Source of the DNA: JBHIKY01 sp042139015
GTDB taxonomy: Bacteria > Bacillota > Bacilli > Bacillales > Marinococcaceae
NCBI RefSeq assembly: GCF_042139015.1
Contig: NZ_JBHIKY010000020.1
Coordinates: forward strand, 7,156 to 71,155
Direction of reading: 5' to 3'
Length of the DNA stretch: 64,000 nt
Numbering within the stretch: position 1 is the stretch's first letter; each line of letters starts with the position of its first letter. A program made the translations under genes and the position numbers. This document shows, in pieces, positions 8,571 through 15,905 of the stretch. The notes under the pieces were generated by a model. The model saw only the letters and a program-made list of their open reading frames with translations. It did not search any database and had not been told where the DNA came from.

Positions 8571-9986
8571 TTACACCTCAAGATCATTGTTTGCTTTTAT
8601 ATCATCGACGTAAGTAGATTTCTGATATTTTTGATATCTAGAGATCATAAAGTAGATTCCCAGCAGCCACCAGCCTCCGAGCATAACCCACTCGTGCCAG
8701 CCAAGGCCTGCCGGCATTCCCGGCAAATATTGAATGATGAAGAAAATGCTGAGCAGAAAAGCAATATATCCAACGAGTCCCTTCCTGTCAGCTTTAAAAG
8801 GACGTACCATCTCAGGTTCTGATCGACGCAGTTTTAAGAAAGCTAGTGTTACCATGAAATAGGCAATGACAATGGTAAGGCCTCCTGCCTCTGAAAGCCA
8901 GCCAAGCATCGGTGAACCAAAGAACGGACTTATCGTTGAGACGAGCCCGATAAATAAGATAGCATTAGACGGTGTTTTATACTTCGGATGAAGCTTTCCG
9001 AACCAGGCGGGAAGCATATCTGTCTCTGCCATAGCGTAAATAACACGGCTTCCGCCAATAATAAAAGCATTCCAGCTCGTCATTATACCTGCGATACCAC
9101 CGACGACGAGAATATTTCCAAACACCTCAGAGCCGAACACAGCCGCCATCGCATCCGCTGTAGGCAGAGTAGACGCTTCTATAGCAGCATCATCCAGGCC
9201 AAATCCTACCGCATAAATGATGGCGATGTAAAAAATGACAGCAGACAATACAGAAGCAATTAGTAGTTTACCAATGGAGCGGGGCTTCATATTCATCTCT
9301 TCTGCTGCCTGGGGGATAACGTCAAAGCCGACGAACATAAACGGTGTTGCTATGACAACAGCCAATATGCCCGCAGCCCCTCCTGTGAATAACGGTTCTG
9401 CATTTGCAAGACTGCCGTTCGAAGCTGAGCCGAAAATAAGCATTAATCCTACCAGTACTATGAGTGAGGTAAACAACAATTGAATAAAAGCAGCGAATTT
9501 GATGCCGATGTAGTTAATAAACGTGACAAAAATGGATCCTGCCGCTCCTACTAATACCCAGGTAATATAGACTTCATAATCCGTGATAGTGTACATATAC
9601 CCTGCTTTGTAATCGGGAAAAATATATTCAATAACGTCAGGCAGCGCAACGGCCTCAAAGGCAACGACAGATATGTATCCAAGGGCAATCGCCCAGGACG
9701 CAATAAAAGAGCCTCTCGGCCCGATTCCCCGCAGTGTATACGCATGCTCCCCACCGACACGCGGCATCGCAGAAGCCAATTCAGAGTATGTAAGCCCTAC
9801 AAAGACGACAAGTGTTCCTCCGATTAGAAAGGCGAGAATGGCACCGATCACACCTGCGTCGATTACCCAGCCGCCCGATAAGACCACCCAACCCCATCCT
9901 ATCATCGCGCCAAACGCTAATACGAGCGCATCCGGCCGATTTAACACTTTTTTTAATTTGTTTTCATTCGTACGAATTGTCCTCAC
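8571..9986 (-). CDS. APC-superfamily amino acid permease
   Basis: 471 residues with about 12 membrane segments. The N-terminal signature (LAFGAMIGWGWVVLSG), the conserved EMNMKPRSIGK loop and the family pattern GIMTSWNAFIIGGSRVIYAM mark an amino acid/polyamine permease. The start is unusual. The reading frame opens with a GTG whose ribosome site GAAGGAG abuts it directly, while the ATT three codons later has ideal spacing (7 bases), so initiation at a rare ATT is possible. The gene lies in an amino-acid catabolic island and probably imports an amino acid or amine. No sigma-54 promoter was found upstream. Confidence 0.87.
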   Translation of the reverse strand: MRTIRTNENKLKKVLNRPDALVLAFGAMIGWGWVVLSGGWVIDAGVIGAILAFLIGGTLVVFVGLTYSELASAMPRVGGEHAYTLRGIGPRGSFIASWAIALGYISVVAFEAVALPDVIEYIFPDYKAGYMYTITDYEVYITWVLVGAAGSIFVTFINYIGIKFAAFIQLLFTSLIVLVGLMLIFGSASNGSLANAEPLFTGGAAGILAVVIATPFMFVGFDVIPQAAEEMNMKPRSIGKLLIASVLSAVIFYIAIIYAVGFGLDDAAIEASTLPTADAMAAVFGSEVFGNILVVGGIAGIMTSWNAFIIGGSRVIYAMAETDMLPAWFGKLHPKYKTPSNAILFIGLVSTISPFFGSPMLGWLSEAGGLTIVIAYFMVTLAFLKLRRSEPEMVRPFKADRKGLVGYIAFLLSIFFIIQYLPGMPAGLGWHEWVMLGGWWLLGIYFMISRYQKYQKSTYVDDIKANNDLEV

Positions 9987-10103
9987 TCCTTCAATTTGAA
10001 TTATTGCGGTATCTTTTCAATATTCAGAATTTAAAAGGTGTGTTCCTTTATTATTTATATCCCCAACACCCGCCGCACCTGAAACATTCATGTTTTAAGG
10101 AGT

Positions 10104-10442
10104 GACTGGGACAAAAATATATTATTTATTGCAAAATCCAGGCGATTCTACTGCATCTGTGTGGATTGTTTGTTACGTATGAGTTTTCAAAATATGCTCC
10201 GTCAAAATGCTTCGCTTTCCTAGGGCACGGCTCAAGCCTCCCCGGCAGAAAGAACACTGCCTGAAGAGACTTGAGACTCGTGCTGTTCCTCGACGCACAG
10301 GACGTGCTAGTGTCGATGTTGGCCACAGGACGTGGCCGGTTTTAATCGACCAGGAGTCTACGCATTTTGACTACGCAAATGACTTGATTTCTCATTCAAA
10401 AAATAATATTCGTATTTCAAGAGGCTATTATTACTTGTCCAA
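10104..10442 (+). repeat. MITE-like dispersed repeat, copy 1
   Basis: About 340 bp almost identical to 41878-42223 in the same orientation. It begins with GACTGGGACAAA and ends near TACTTGTCC, remnants of a terminal inverted repeat that is better preserved in copy 2. The middle (about 10225-10345) is a series of perfect short hairpins. No transposase is present and the 89-codon open frame inside it is a by-product of the repeat. It lies in the 700-bp spacer between the permease and gabT-like genes. Confidence 0.85.
10290..10337 (-). ncRNA. Two GUCCU-loop hairpins, Bacillaceae-1 RNA-like
   Basis: Hairpin A (10290-10316) has stems TCGAC/GTCGA and GCAC/GTGC. Hairpin B (10321-10337) has stem GGCCAC/GTGGCC. 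On the minus strand both terminal loops read GUCCU. Two stem-loops with RUCCU loops are the defining feature of the Bacillaceae-1 RNA motif, a presumed non-coding RNA. The match is to that published description from memory and not to a covariance search. An identical pair is in copy 2 of the repeat. Confidence 0.5.
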
Positions 10443-10515
10443 ACTTATTCGTAAGGCCATCTTTGACTTGTATTAAATTAAACACGTGAAATTTTGGTGT
10501 TTATTCTTCGATTGA

Positions 10516-10636
10516 AGAACGGAAAGCGGCGACTTCGTTGGTGTCAGCGCAGTCGGAAAATCCATTCTGGCGAAGCTTCGTTGAGACAGAATTAGTTGAA
10601 GCCAAGCCCCACGGAAAGCGTCCGCCTGCAGGGATG
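10516..10636. repeat. GC-rich dispersed repeat fragment
   Basis: A GC-rich island in AT-rich surroundings, starting with GGAAAGCGGCGACTTCG and ending with GGAAAGCGTCCGCCTGCAG. It shares the GAAAGCGTCCG core with 12366-12478 and resembles intergenic repeats common in alkaliphilic bacilli. No coding function seen. Confidence 0.5.
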
Positions 10637-10692
10637 AAATCAACAAAATCCATACTTTCTCTGTTTTAAAAATTGGCTTCGTTTGACACTAT

Positions 10693-12030
10693 TTATTTAA
10701 CCGCCGCAGCAAGTGCTTCTTCTAGTATAGTAAGGCCTTCTTCCAACTGCTCGTCTGTTATTACGATCGGCATGAGCACCCGGATGACATTGCCATAATT
10801 ACCGGCAGCTAAAATCAAGAGTCCTCGTTTTTGCGCTTCCTTCAGCACACGGGCGGTCAATGCTTTATCAGATGTTTTTTCCGTTTTGCTGCTCACAAGC
10901 TCTATTGCGCACATAGCACCGAGTCCACGCACATCTCCAATGCATTCGAAATGCTCCTGCCAGCTGTGAAATCGCTGCATAACCCGCTTTCCTATCATGG
11001 CAGCACGCTCATTTAATTTTTCTTCCTCAATAATGTCGAGTACGGCGAGCGCAGCAGCACATCCGATCGGACTTCCACTATACGTTCCCCCTAGCTCTCC
11101 GGGAGCTGCGGCATCCATCACATCTGCACGCCCGATCAAACCACTGATTGGCACCCCGCCAGCCATTGACTTTGATACGGTGATTAAGTCAGGAACGACG
11201 TCAAAATGATTTATGGCAAAGAAGTCGCCTGTTCTAGTGAAACCAGTCTGAATCTCATCAGCTGCAAATAAAATGCCATGCTCTTCACAAAATGCCTTTA
11301 CCCCCTGTACAAAAGCTTTATCCGGAACAATAAATCCTCCCTCGCCCTGTACTGGTTCCATCACTACTGCTGCTACACGGTCTGGTGATATTTCCTGTTC
11401 GATAATACGTTTTACGTTATTGAGTGTATCCTCTGAATATTCTTTTTCCGTCATCGCCTCAGGTTTCCGGTAAAAGTATGGAAATGGAGCACGGTAAACC
11501 TCCGGAGCAAATGGCCCAAATTCGTATTTGTATGGTTTCACCTTTGCCGTCATCGACATAGTCATTAACGTTCTGCCGTGAAAACTTCGTGAAAAAGTAA
11601 CAACAGCAGGCCTTTTAGTAAATTTACGTGCTACTTTAACGGCATTTTCTACGGCTTCTGCACCGCTGTTTAAAAACATCGCTTTTTTCTTATGGCTTCC
11701 AGGAGCCAGGGCCGTCAACTTTTCTGCCAGCTCCACGTATGATTCATACATCATCACATTAAAGCCTGTGTGTACAAATTGGTCTGCCTGCTCCTTAATA
11801 GCCTGAACGACCTTTGGATGGCTGTGTCCGACATTAATAGTGCCAATCGCTCCCGCAAAATCAATAAAACGATTGCCGTCCACGTCCTCTACCACGGCTC
11901 CCTTCGCATTCTTTGCGAAGCTCGGCACTCCGTAGCCTACCCCCTCCGGGATAACTGAATGTCGCCGATCTAAAAGCTTACTGGCTGTAGTGCCTGGAAG
12001 TGCCGTTTGAACATCTGACGTTTTTGCCAT
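10693..12030 (-). CDS. gabT: Class-III aminotransferase, 4-aminobutyrate type
   Basis: 445 residues from the ATG at 12030. A GTG four codons upstream is excluded because it touches the AAAGGAG site. PLP-enzyme motifs: FLNSGAEAVENAVKVAR, SFHGRTLMTMSMT, LFAADEIQTGFTRTG and the Schiff-base lysine in TVSKSMAGGVPISG; GGTYSGSPIGCAAALAVLD follows. This pattern fits 4-aminobutyrate:2-oxoglutarate aminotransferase (GABA to succinate semialdehyde), though related omega-amino acids are possible. A sigma-54 promoter lies about 40 bp upstream. A matching role would be disposal of GABA made by the ureohydrolase at 18796, if that enzyme uses 4-guanidinobutyrate. Confidence 0.85.
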   Translation of the reverse strand: MAKTSDVQTALPGTTASKLLDRRHSVIPEGVGYGVPSFAKNAKGAVVEDVDGNRFIDFAGAIGTINVGHSHPKVVQAIKEQADQFVHTGFNVMMYESYVELAEKLTALAPGSHKKKAMFLNSGAEAVENAVKVARKFTKRPAVVTFSRSFHGRTLMTMSMTAKVKPYKYEFGPFAPEVYRAPFPYFYRKPEAMTEKEYSEDTLNNVKRIIEQEISPDRVAAVVMEPVQGEGGFIVPDKAFVQGVKAFCEEHGILFAADEIQTGFTRTGDFFAINHFDVVPDLITVSKSMAGGVPISGLIGRADVMDAAAPGELGGTYSGSPIGCAAALAVLDIIEEEKLNERAAMIGKRVMQRFHSWQEHFECIGDVRGLGAMCAIELVSSKTEKTSDKALTARVLKEAQKRGLLILAAGNYGNVIRVLMPIVITDEQLEEGLTILEEALAAAVK

Positions 12031-12069
12031 GTGAGTTAACACTCCTTTTTTCGTTTTCCCTTTTTATAT

Positions 12070-12086
12070 TGCAAGAATTATGCCAT
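12070..12086 (-). promoter_or_regulatory. Sigma-54 (-24/-12) promoter of the gabT-like gene
   Basis: Read on the minus strand: TGGCATAATTCTTGCA, with GG (12084-12083) and GC (12072-12071) separated by exactly 10 bases. It is nearly the same sequence as the promoter at 3654. The predicted start near 12059 leaves room for the AAAGGAG site and the ATG at 12030. Confidence 0.87.
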
Positions 12087-12365
12087 GTAAATGAATTTCA
12101 CAAGTCAATTTCAGAACTAAAAATGCGAATATTAACAGGCATTATCTCTCTATATTATTCGATTTTCGCTTCAGGCGAACGCTTTCCGTGGTCTTGGCCG
12201 GGCTGTATCAAAAGACATTTTAAAAATTCCAGTCCCCACTCTGGTTGTCAAAATCATGCCAAAACAAGTTATCCCGTACCACTTTTATAATGATACGGGA
12301 ATATTATTGGGATGACGTCAATAGTTTATAACCTTTTGGCTACAGTGGTATCCCATTAAATGAAG

Positions 12366-12478
12366 GAGCGAAAGACGGCGAATCCGGAGGGAATAGCAAC
12401 AGCTGAAGACGCCGCAGGGCGATTTTCCCGAGGAGGCTGAGGCGTTGCCCTCGGAAAGCGTCCGTCTGTAGCGGATTG
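12366..12478. repeat. GC-rich dispersed intergenic repeat
   Basis: Starts GAGCGAAAGACGGCGAATCC, contains GCTGAAGACGCCGCAGGGCG and ends CTCGGAAAGCGTCCGTCTG. The ends are partly complementary (AGACGG...CCGTCT), so a long hairpin is possible. It resembles a repeat family abundant between genes of alkaliphilic bacilli (recalled, not searched). Confidence 0.55.
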
Positions 12479-12530
12479 TACTAACGCTAAATATCTCAAA
12501 AAAGTTCTTATTCTGGAAAGAAAGCAAAGA

Positions 12531-12672
12531 AAAGGCCAGAGAATATTAAATTCTTGGAATGAGAAAACAGGTCCATTGCGTAGCTTCTGACGGAGCCTAT
12601 TTTGGAAACTCATAGACAACAAACAATCCAGACAGATTCATAGAATCGCCTGGATTTTCCAATAAACAATAT
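12531..12672 (-). repeat. MITE-like repeat, copy 3 (inverted, internally deleted)
   Basis: The reverse complement reads like both outer parts of the repeats at 10104 and 41878 (AATCCAGGCGATTCTATGAA, GGATTGTTTGTTGTCTATGA, then ATGAGAAAACAGG on the given strand). The structured middle of about 200 bp with the GUCCU hairpins is missing. The joint falls between CTCCGTCA and CTACGCAA. Confidence 0.75.
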
Positions 12673-12688
12673 ACTCTTGTACGTTTTT

Positions 12689-14047
12689 TTAAGATAGATG
12701 CTTTTGTACATTATTTTTGAAGGTTGATACGATAAACGAAAAATCCTCGTCTGTGATACTCAGTGGTGGAGAGAGCGTTAATATATTGTTATGACCCGCT
12801 ACAATGTCAGATGTTTTCCCTATAATCAAGCCATCCTGCTTGCAGCCAGCGACAATTTTTTTTAATACTCCTTCATCAAGCGGTATCTTCGTATTTTTAT
12901 CTTCCACAAGCTCGACACCGGCTAAAAGTCCTTTACCGCGGACATCTCCTACCTTTGAGAGTTCCTTCAATTCGTCTAATTCTTTAAGAAGCCTTCTTCC
13001 CAGTGATGCTGATTGTTCGACGAGATTTTCCCGTTCCATAATTTCAAGATTTACGAGCGCAGCAGCACATGCAGCGGGATGGCCGCCAAAAGTGTTCACA
13101 TGGCGGAAATGATCATTTGGCTCACTTCCCTTGAAAGCATTGTAGATATCTTTTTTTACGGCTGTCACGGACAGAGGCAGATATCCGCTTGTAACACCCT
13201 TTGCCATCGTAATAATGTCGGGCTTGACATCGTAGTGCATAAATCCAAAGCGTTCCCCCGTACGGCCGAATCCGCAGATAACTTCATCAGAAATAAGCAG
13301 GGCTCCATGCTTCTCACAAATTTCTTTCACCCGCTTCATGTACGAGTCATCCGGCATGAGAATTCCGCCGCCTGTGATGATCGGCTCCATAATAACGCCA
13401 GCTATAGTTTCATCCTCTTCCCACGTCATCATTCTATCAATTTCATCGGCACAAGCGCGGTTGAATTCTTCAATCGAATGCCCAGCCGGACATCTGTAGC
13501 TGTCAGGAGGAGTGACATGAAGAAACCCCTGCGGAAGCGGGTCATATTTGTATTTTCTCTGGGCCTGGCCCCCTGCCGATAATGTTGCAAGCGAACTGCC
13601 GTGATAAGCACGGTAGCGCGCGATAAATTTATGCCTGCTCGGCCGCTCCGTCTGATGAAAATACTGGCGGGCGATTTTAAAAGCCGTTTCATTCGCTTCC
13701 GACCCACTGTTGGAAAAAAAATAAATATAATCATCCTGGAGCCACTCATTAAGCTTTTCCGCAAGCTGAATGGCAGGAGTGTGGCTTTGAGTTAATGGAT
13801 AAAAAGGCATATCCAGCATTTGCTGGTACGCTTTTTCTGCGATTTCCTTCCGGCCATAACCTACATTCACGCACCATAAGCCAGACATTGCATCTAAATA
13901 TTTATTTCCATCTATATCCTTAATCCAGGCACCGTCTGCTTCTTTAACAATTAAAGAAGGTGTGGTGCTGTGCGGACGCATTGCATGCCAGATACTGTCA
14001 AGATCTCGTTCCTTTAGATACTCAGGGGTAAGGTTGTTTATACTCAT
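12689..14047 (-). CDS. Class-III PLP-dependent aminotransferase
   Basis: 452 residues from the ATG at 14047, which has GGAGAGG 9 bases upstream; an earlier in-frame ATG (14065) lacks a site. Motifs: SGLWCVNVGYG, FFSNSGSEANETAFKIARQY, AYHGSSLATLSAGG, LISDEVICGFGRTG and the PLP lysine in MAKGVTSGYLPLS. This is the omega-amino-acid:pyruvate / beta-alanine / putrescine branch (YhxA-like), distinct from the GABA-type enzyme next door. It probably transfers the terminal amino group of an omega-amino acid or amine. It is divergent from an M20 hydrolase, with a 188-bp spacer in which I found no -24/-12 promoter. Confidence 0.85.
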   Translation of the reverse strand: MSINNLTPEYLKERDLDSIWHAMRPHSTTPSLIVKEADGAWIKDIDGNKYLDAMSGLWCVNVGYGRKEIAEKAYQQMLDMPFYPLTQSHTPAIQLAEKLNEWLQDDYIYFFSNSGSEANETAFKIARQYFHQTERPSRHKFIARYRAYHGSSLATLSAGGQAQRKYKYDPLPQGFLHVTPPDSYRCPAGHSIEEFNRACADEIDRMMTWEEDETIAGVIMEPIITGGGILMPDDSYMKRVKEICEKHGALLISDEVICGFGRTGERFGFMHYDVKPDIITMAKGVTSGYLPLSVTAVKKDIYNAFKGSEPNDHFRHVNTFGGHPAACAAALVNLEIMERENLVEQSASLGRRLLKELDELKELSKVGDVRGKGLLAGVELVEDKNTKIPLDEGVLKKIVAGCKQDGLIIGKTSDIVAGHNNILTLSPPLSITDEDFSFIVSTFKNNVQKHLS

Positions 14048-14235
14048 CTCTATCATCCTCTCCATCTTCCATATTATGAAATTATATTAAAAGTCACACA
14101 GTTAGAAAGGCTTGTCAATACCTCCCTGGCGCATTGTCATAATTCGTGCTCCCTTCCCGATTAACCTCTTGTTCTTGTTTTCACCATGTATCTTTTGTAA
14201 AGTCAAATAAAAGAGCTTGATAAAGGAGGCTATTC

Positions 14236-15504
14236 ATGACGCTTCAAGAGCGTGTCCATGATTATATTAAAACCAGCAAAGTAGAGTATTTGTCATTTTT
14301 TCAAGAGACCATTCGAGAAGCAAGTGTCGCTGGAAAAGAAGAAGGCGTTCAGCATATGATGGCTGGCCGCTTAAAAAAAGCAGGTTTCAAGGTGGACATG
14401 TGGGAGCTTTCCTACAAGGAATTATCCAAAAGTTCTTATTTCAACTCTACCCGTACTGATTTCATCGGGAGTCCCAATGTTGTCGGCACGTTAAAAGGAA
14501 ATGGCGGCGGCCCATCACTCATTTTAAATGGTCATGTGGATGTTGTACCAGAAGGCGATCGAAGTCAATGGAAGGAAGACCCCTTTTCCGGAACGATACG
14601 TAATGGTAAGGTGTTCGGGCGAGGCACCACTGATATGAAAGGTGGTAATCTGGCTGCGTTGATCGCACTGGAGTCTCTCATTCATACCGGGACCACATTA
14701 AAAGGGGATGTGATTTTTGAAAGTGTCGTGGAAGAAGAAAGCGGAGGATCCGGCACTCTTGCCTGTATTCAAAGGGGGTACACTGCCGATGCTGCTATTA
14801 TACCCGAACCGAGTGAATTAAAAATATTTCCTAAACAGCAGGGCTCAGTCTGGTTCCGCGTTACTGTGCACGGTGTATCTGCTCATGGGGGCACACGTTA
14901 TGAGGGCGTCAACGCCATTGAAAAGGGCTGGCTTGTCTTTCATCATATTCATCAGCTTGAAAAAACTCGCAACCATCGTATCACTGATCCTCTATATGAA
15001 ACGAACCCCATACCCATACCTATTAATATAGGGAAATTCGAAGGTGGATATTTTCCTTCCGCCGTCCCCGACAAGGTTATCATTGAAGGAAGAATGGGAA
15101 TCGCCCCTGGGGAAACGATTGAAGAAGCGCAGACAGAATTTGAAGAGATGATTAAAGCACTTGCTGCAGAAGATACTTGGTTTCTCGATTATCCAGCTGA
15201 AGTCGAATGGTTCGGCCTGCGTCTTCCCCCAGGTCACTGCCCTCTTGACCATAGGTTAATGAAGCAGCTAGCTGCACGCTTTAAACGACAAAAAGGCCAT
15301 GACCCTGAATTAGCCGGCTCTACCTGGGGCACAGACGGAGGTCTTCTCACTCAGGCTGCCGGGATCCCTACAATCATTTTTGGGCCGGGCACAACAAAAA
15401 TGTGTCATTATGCGAATGAGTATATCGAAATTGATAATATTTTTGAAACGGCAGAAATTCTCGCTATGACTATCGCAGATTGGTGCGGTACAGTTAACAA
15501 TTGA
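14236..15504 (+). CDS. M20-family (ArgE/DapE-type) metallo-amidohydrolase
   Basis: 422 residues, start ATG behind AAAGGAGG. Metal and catalytic motifs: LNGHVDVVPEGD, GRGTTDMKGG, VEEESGGSG and KMCHYANEY for the last histidine. It is a paralogue of the enzyme at 5540 with the same architecture, so the island has two deacylases of different specificity. It lies divergently from an aminotransferase and upstream of the second sigma-54 regulator, and has its own terminator at 15599. Likely removes an acyl or formyl group from an amino acid or diamine derivative; substrate unknown. Confidence 0.87.
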   Translation: MTLQERVHDYIKTSKVEYLSFFQETIREASVAGKEEGVQHMMAGRLKKAGFKVDMWELSYKELSKSSYFNSTRTDFIGSPNVVGTLKGNGGGPSLILNGHVDVVPEGDRSQWKEDPFSGTIRNGKVFGRGTTDMKGGNLAALIALESLIHTGTTLKGDVIFESVVEEESGGSGTLACIQRGYTADAAIIPEPSELKIFPKQQGSVWFRVTVHGVSAHGGTRYEGVNAIEKGWLVFHHIHQLEKTRNHRITDPLYETNPIPIPINIGKFEGGYFPSAVPDKVIIEGRMGIAPGETIEEAQTEFEEMIKALAAEDTWFLDYPAEVEWFGLRLPPGHCPLDHRLMKQLAARFKRQKGHDPELAGSTWGTDGGLLTQAAGIPTIIFGPGTTKMCHYANEYIEIDNIFETAEILAMTIADWCGTVNN

Positions 15505-15598
15505 TCGTCCCTTCCTGATCCACCATTCCCGAGGTACTCCGTATTCTTTATGAATTCCCAATCATCAATTCTATCTCTCCATCGAGTTTTCTTCGCTG

Positions 15599-15628
15599 AA
15601 ATCCCAGATTCCCTGGGATTTTTCGCTT
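15599..15628 (+). terminator. Terminator of the M20 hydrolase gene
   Basis: AAATCCCAG (15599-15607) and CTGGGATTT (15613-15621) form a 9-bp stem with a 5-base loop, followed by TTTCGCTTTATT. Confidence 0.85.
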
Positions 15629-15681
15629 TATTATTCATAATTAAATAATTATTCAATAATGAATAATTAATTTGAACATAC

Positions 15682-15804
15682 GGATGGGGTGAACAGCGTC
15701 ATCCACCGATAAGCGATTCGTGAGAATCCACAACAAACGTTAACAGCTCTTTCAGATGAGAAAGGACTTTTTCAGTGGCCTCGTAACGCCTGGGCTGTTT
15801 TTTT
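15682..15804 (+). ncRNA. Candidate structured leader or attenuator
   Basis: In order: GGATG/CATCC (15682-15704), GATTC-GTGA-GAATC (15715-15728), CTTTC/GAAAG (15749-15764) and GGC/GCC (15777-15790). AACAGC at 15742-15747 can pair with GCTGTT at 15794-15799 just before a run of seven T, forming a terminator that encloses two small hairpins. A second AACAGC at 15692-15697 could compete for the same partner. It lies about 100 bp before the sigma-54 regulator gene. I could not match it to any riboswitch I know. Confidence 0.35.
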
Positions 15805-15905
15805 GTTATGGTTAATTTACTCAGGTTATTCAAAAATGAATAATCAACAGGAAGCTTCGGACAACCAACCGTTTATTATTCATGATGAAAAAGGGGGAAA
15901 TTACT

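Larger units (their letters stand above)
12031..12688. other. Intergenic region with sigma-54 promoter and two repeats
   Basis: This 658-bp spacer holds the gabT-type promoter, an inverted repeat TTCGC-N5-GCGAA at 12165-12179 (a possible activator site about 80 bp upstream of that promoter), a CCCGTA/TACGGG inverted repeat around 12274-12299, and two dispersed repeats. No gene seen. Confidence 0.6.
15505..15905 (+). other. Intergenic region before the second sigma-54 regulator
   Basis: This 400-bp spacer contains a terminator (15599), several ATTATTCAT/ATGAATAAT half-sites near 15630-15668, 15833 and 15873, and a structured stretch ending in a T-run (15682-15804). No ORF with a ribosome site seen. 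Confidence 0.55.

Noticed and set aside
10207..10476. 89-codon open frame on the plus strand
   Set aside because: It lies fully inside the dispersed repeat, has no ribosome site, and the same stretch in copy 2 does not keep the frame.
13013..13582. 189-codon plus-strand frame within the aminotransferase region
   Set aside because: It is a complementary-strand shadow of a clear class-III aminotransferase.
14066..14235. A fourth sigma-54 promoter between the second aminotransferase and M20 genes
   Set aside because: CTGGCGCATTG looks like a -24 element but no GC follows at the required distance on either strand.
15682..15804. Guanidine (ykkC) riboswitch, suggested by the nearby ureohydrolase
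   Set aside because: None of the conserved guanidine-riboswitch loops (for example ACGR loops of the mini-ykkC type) is present, so I list it only as an unclassified structured leader.
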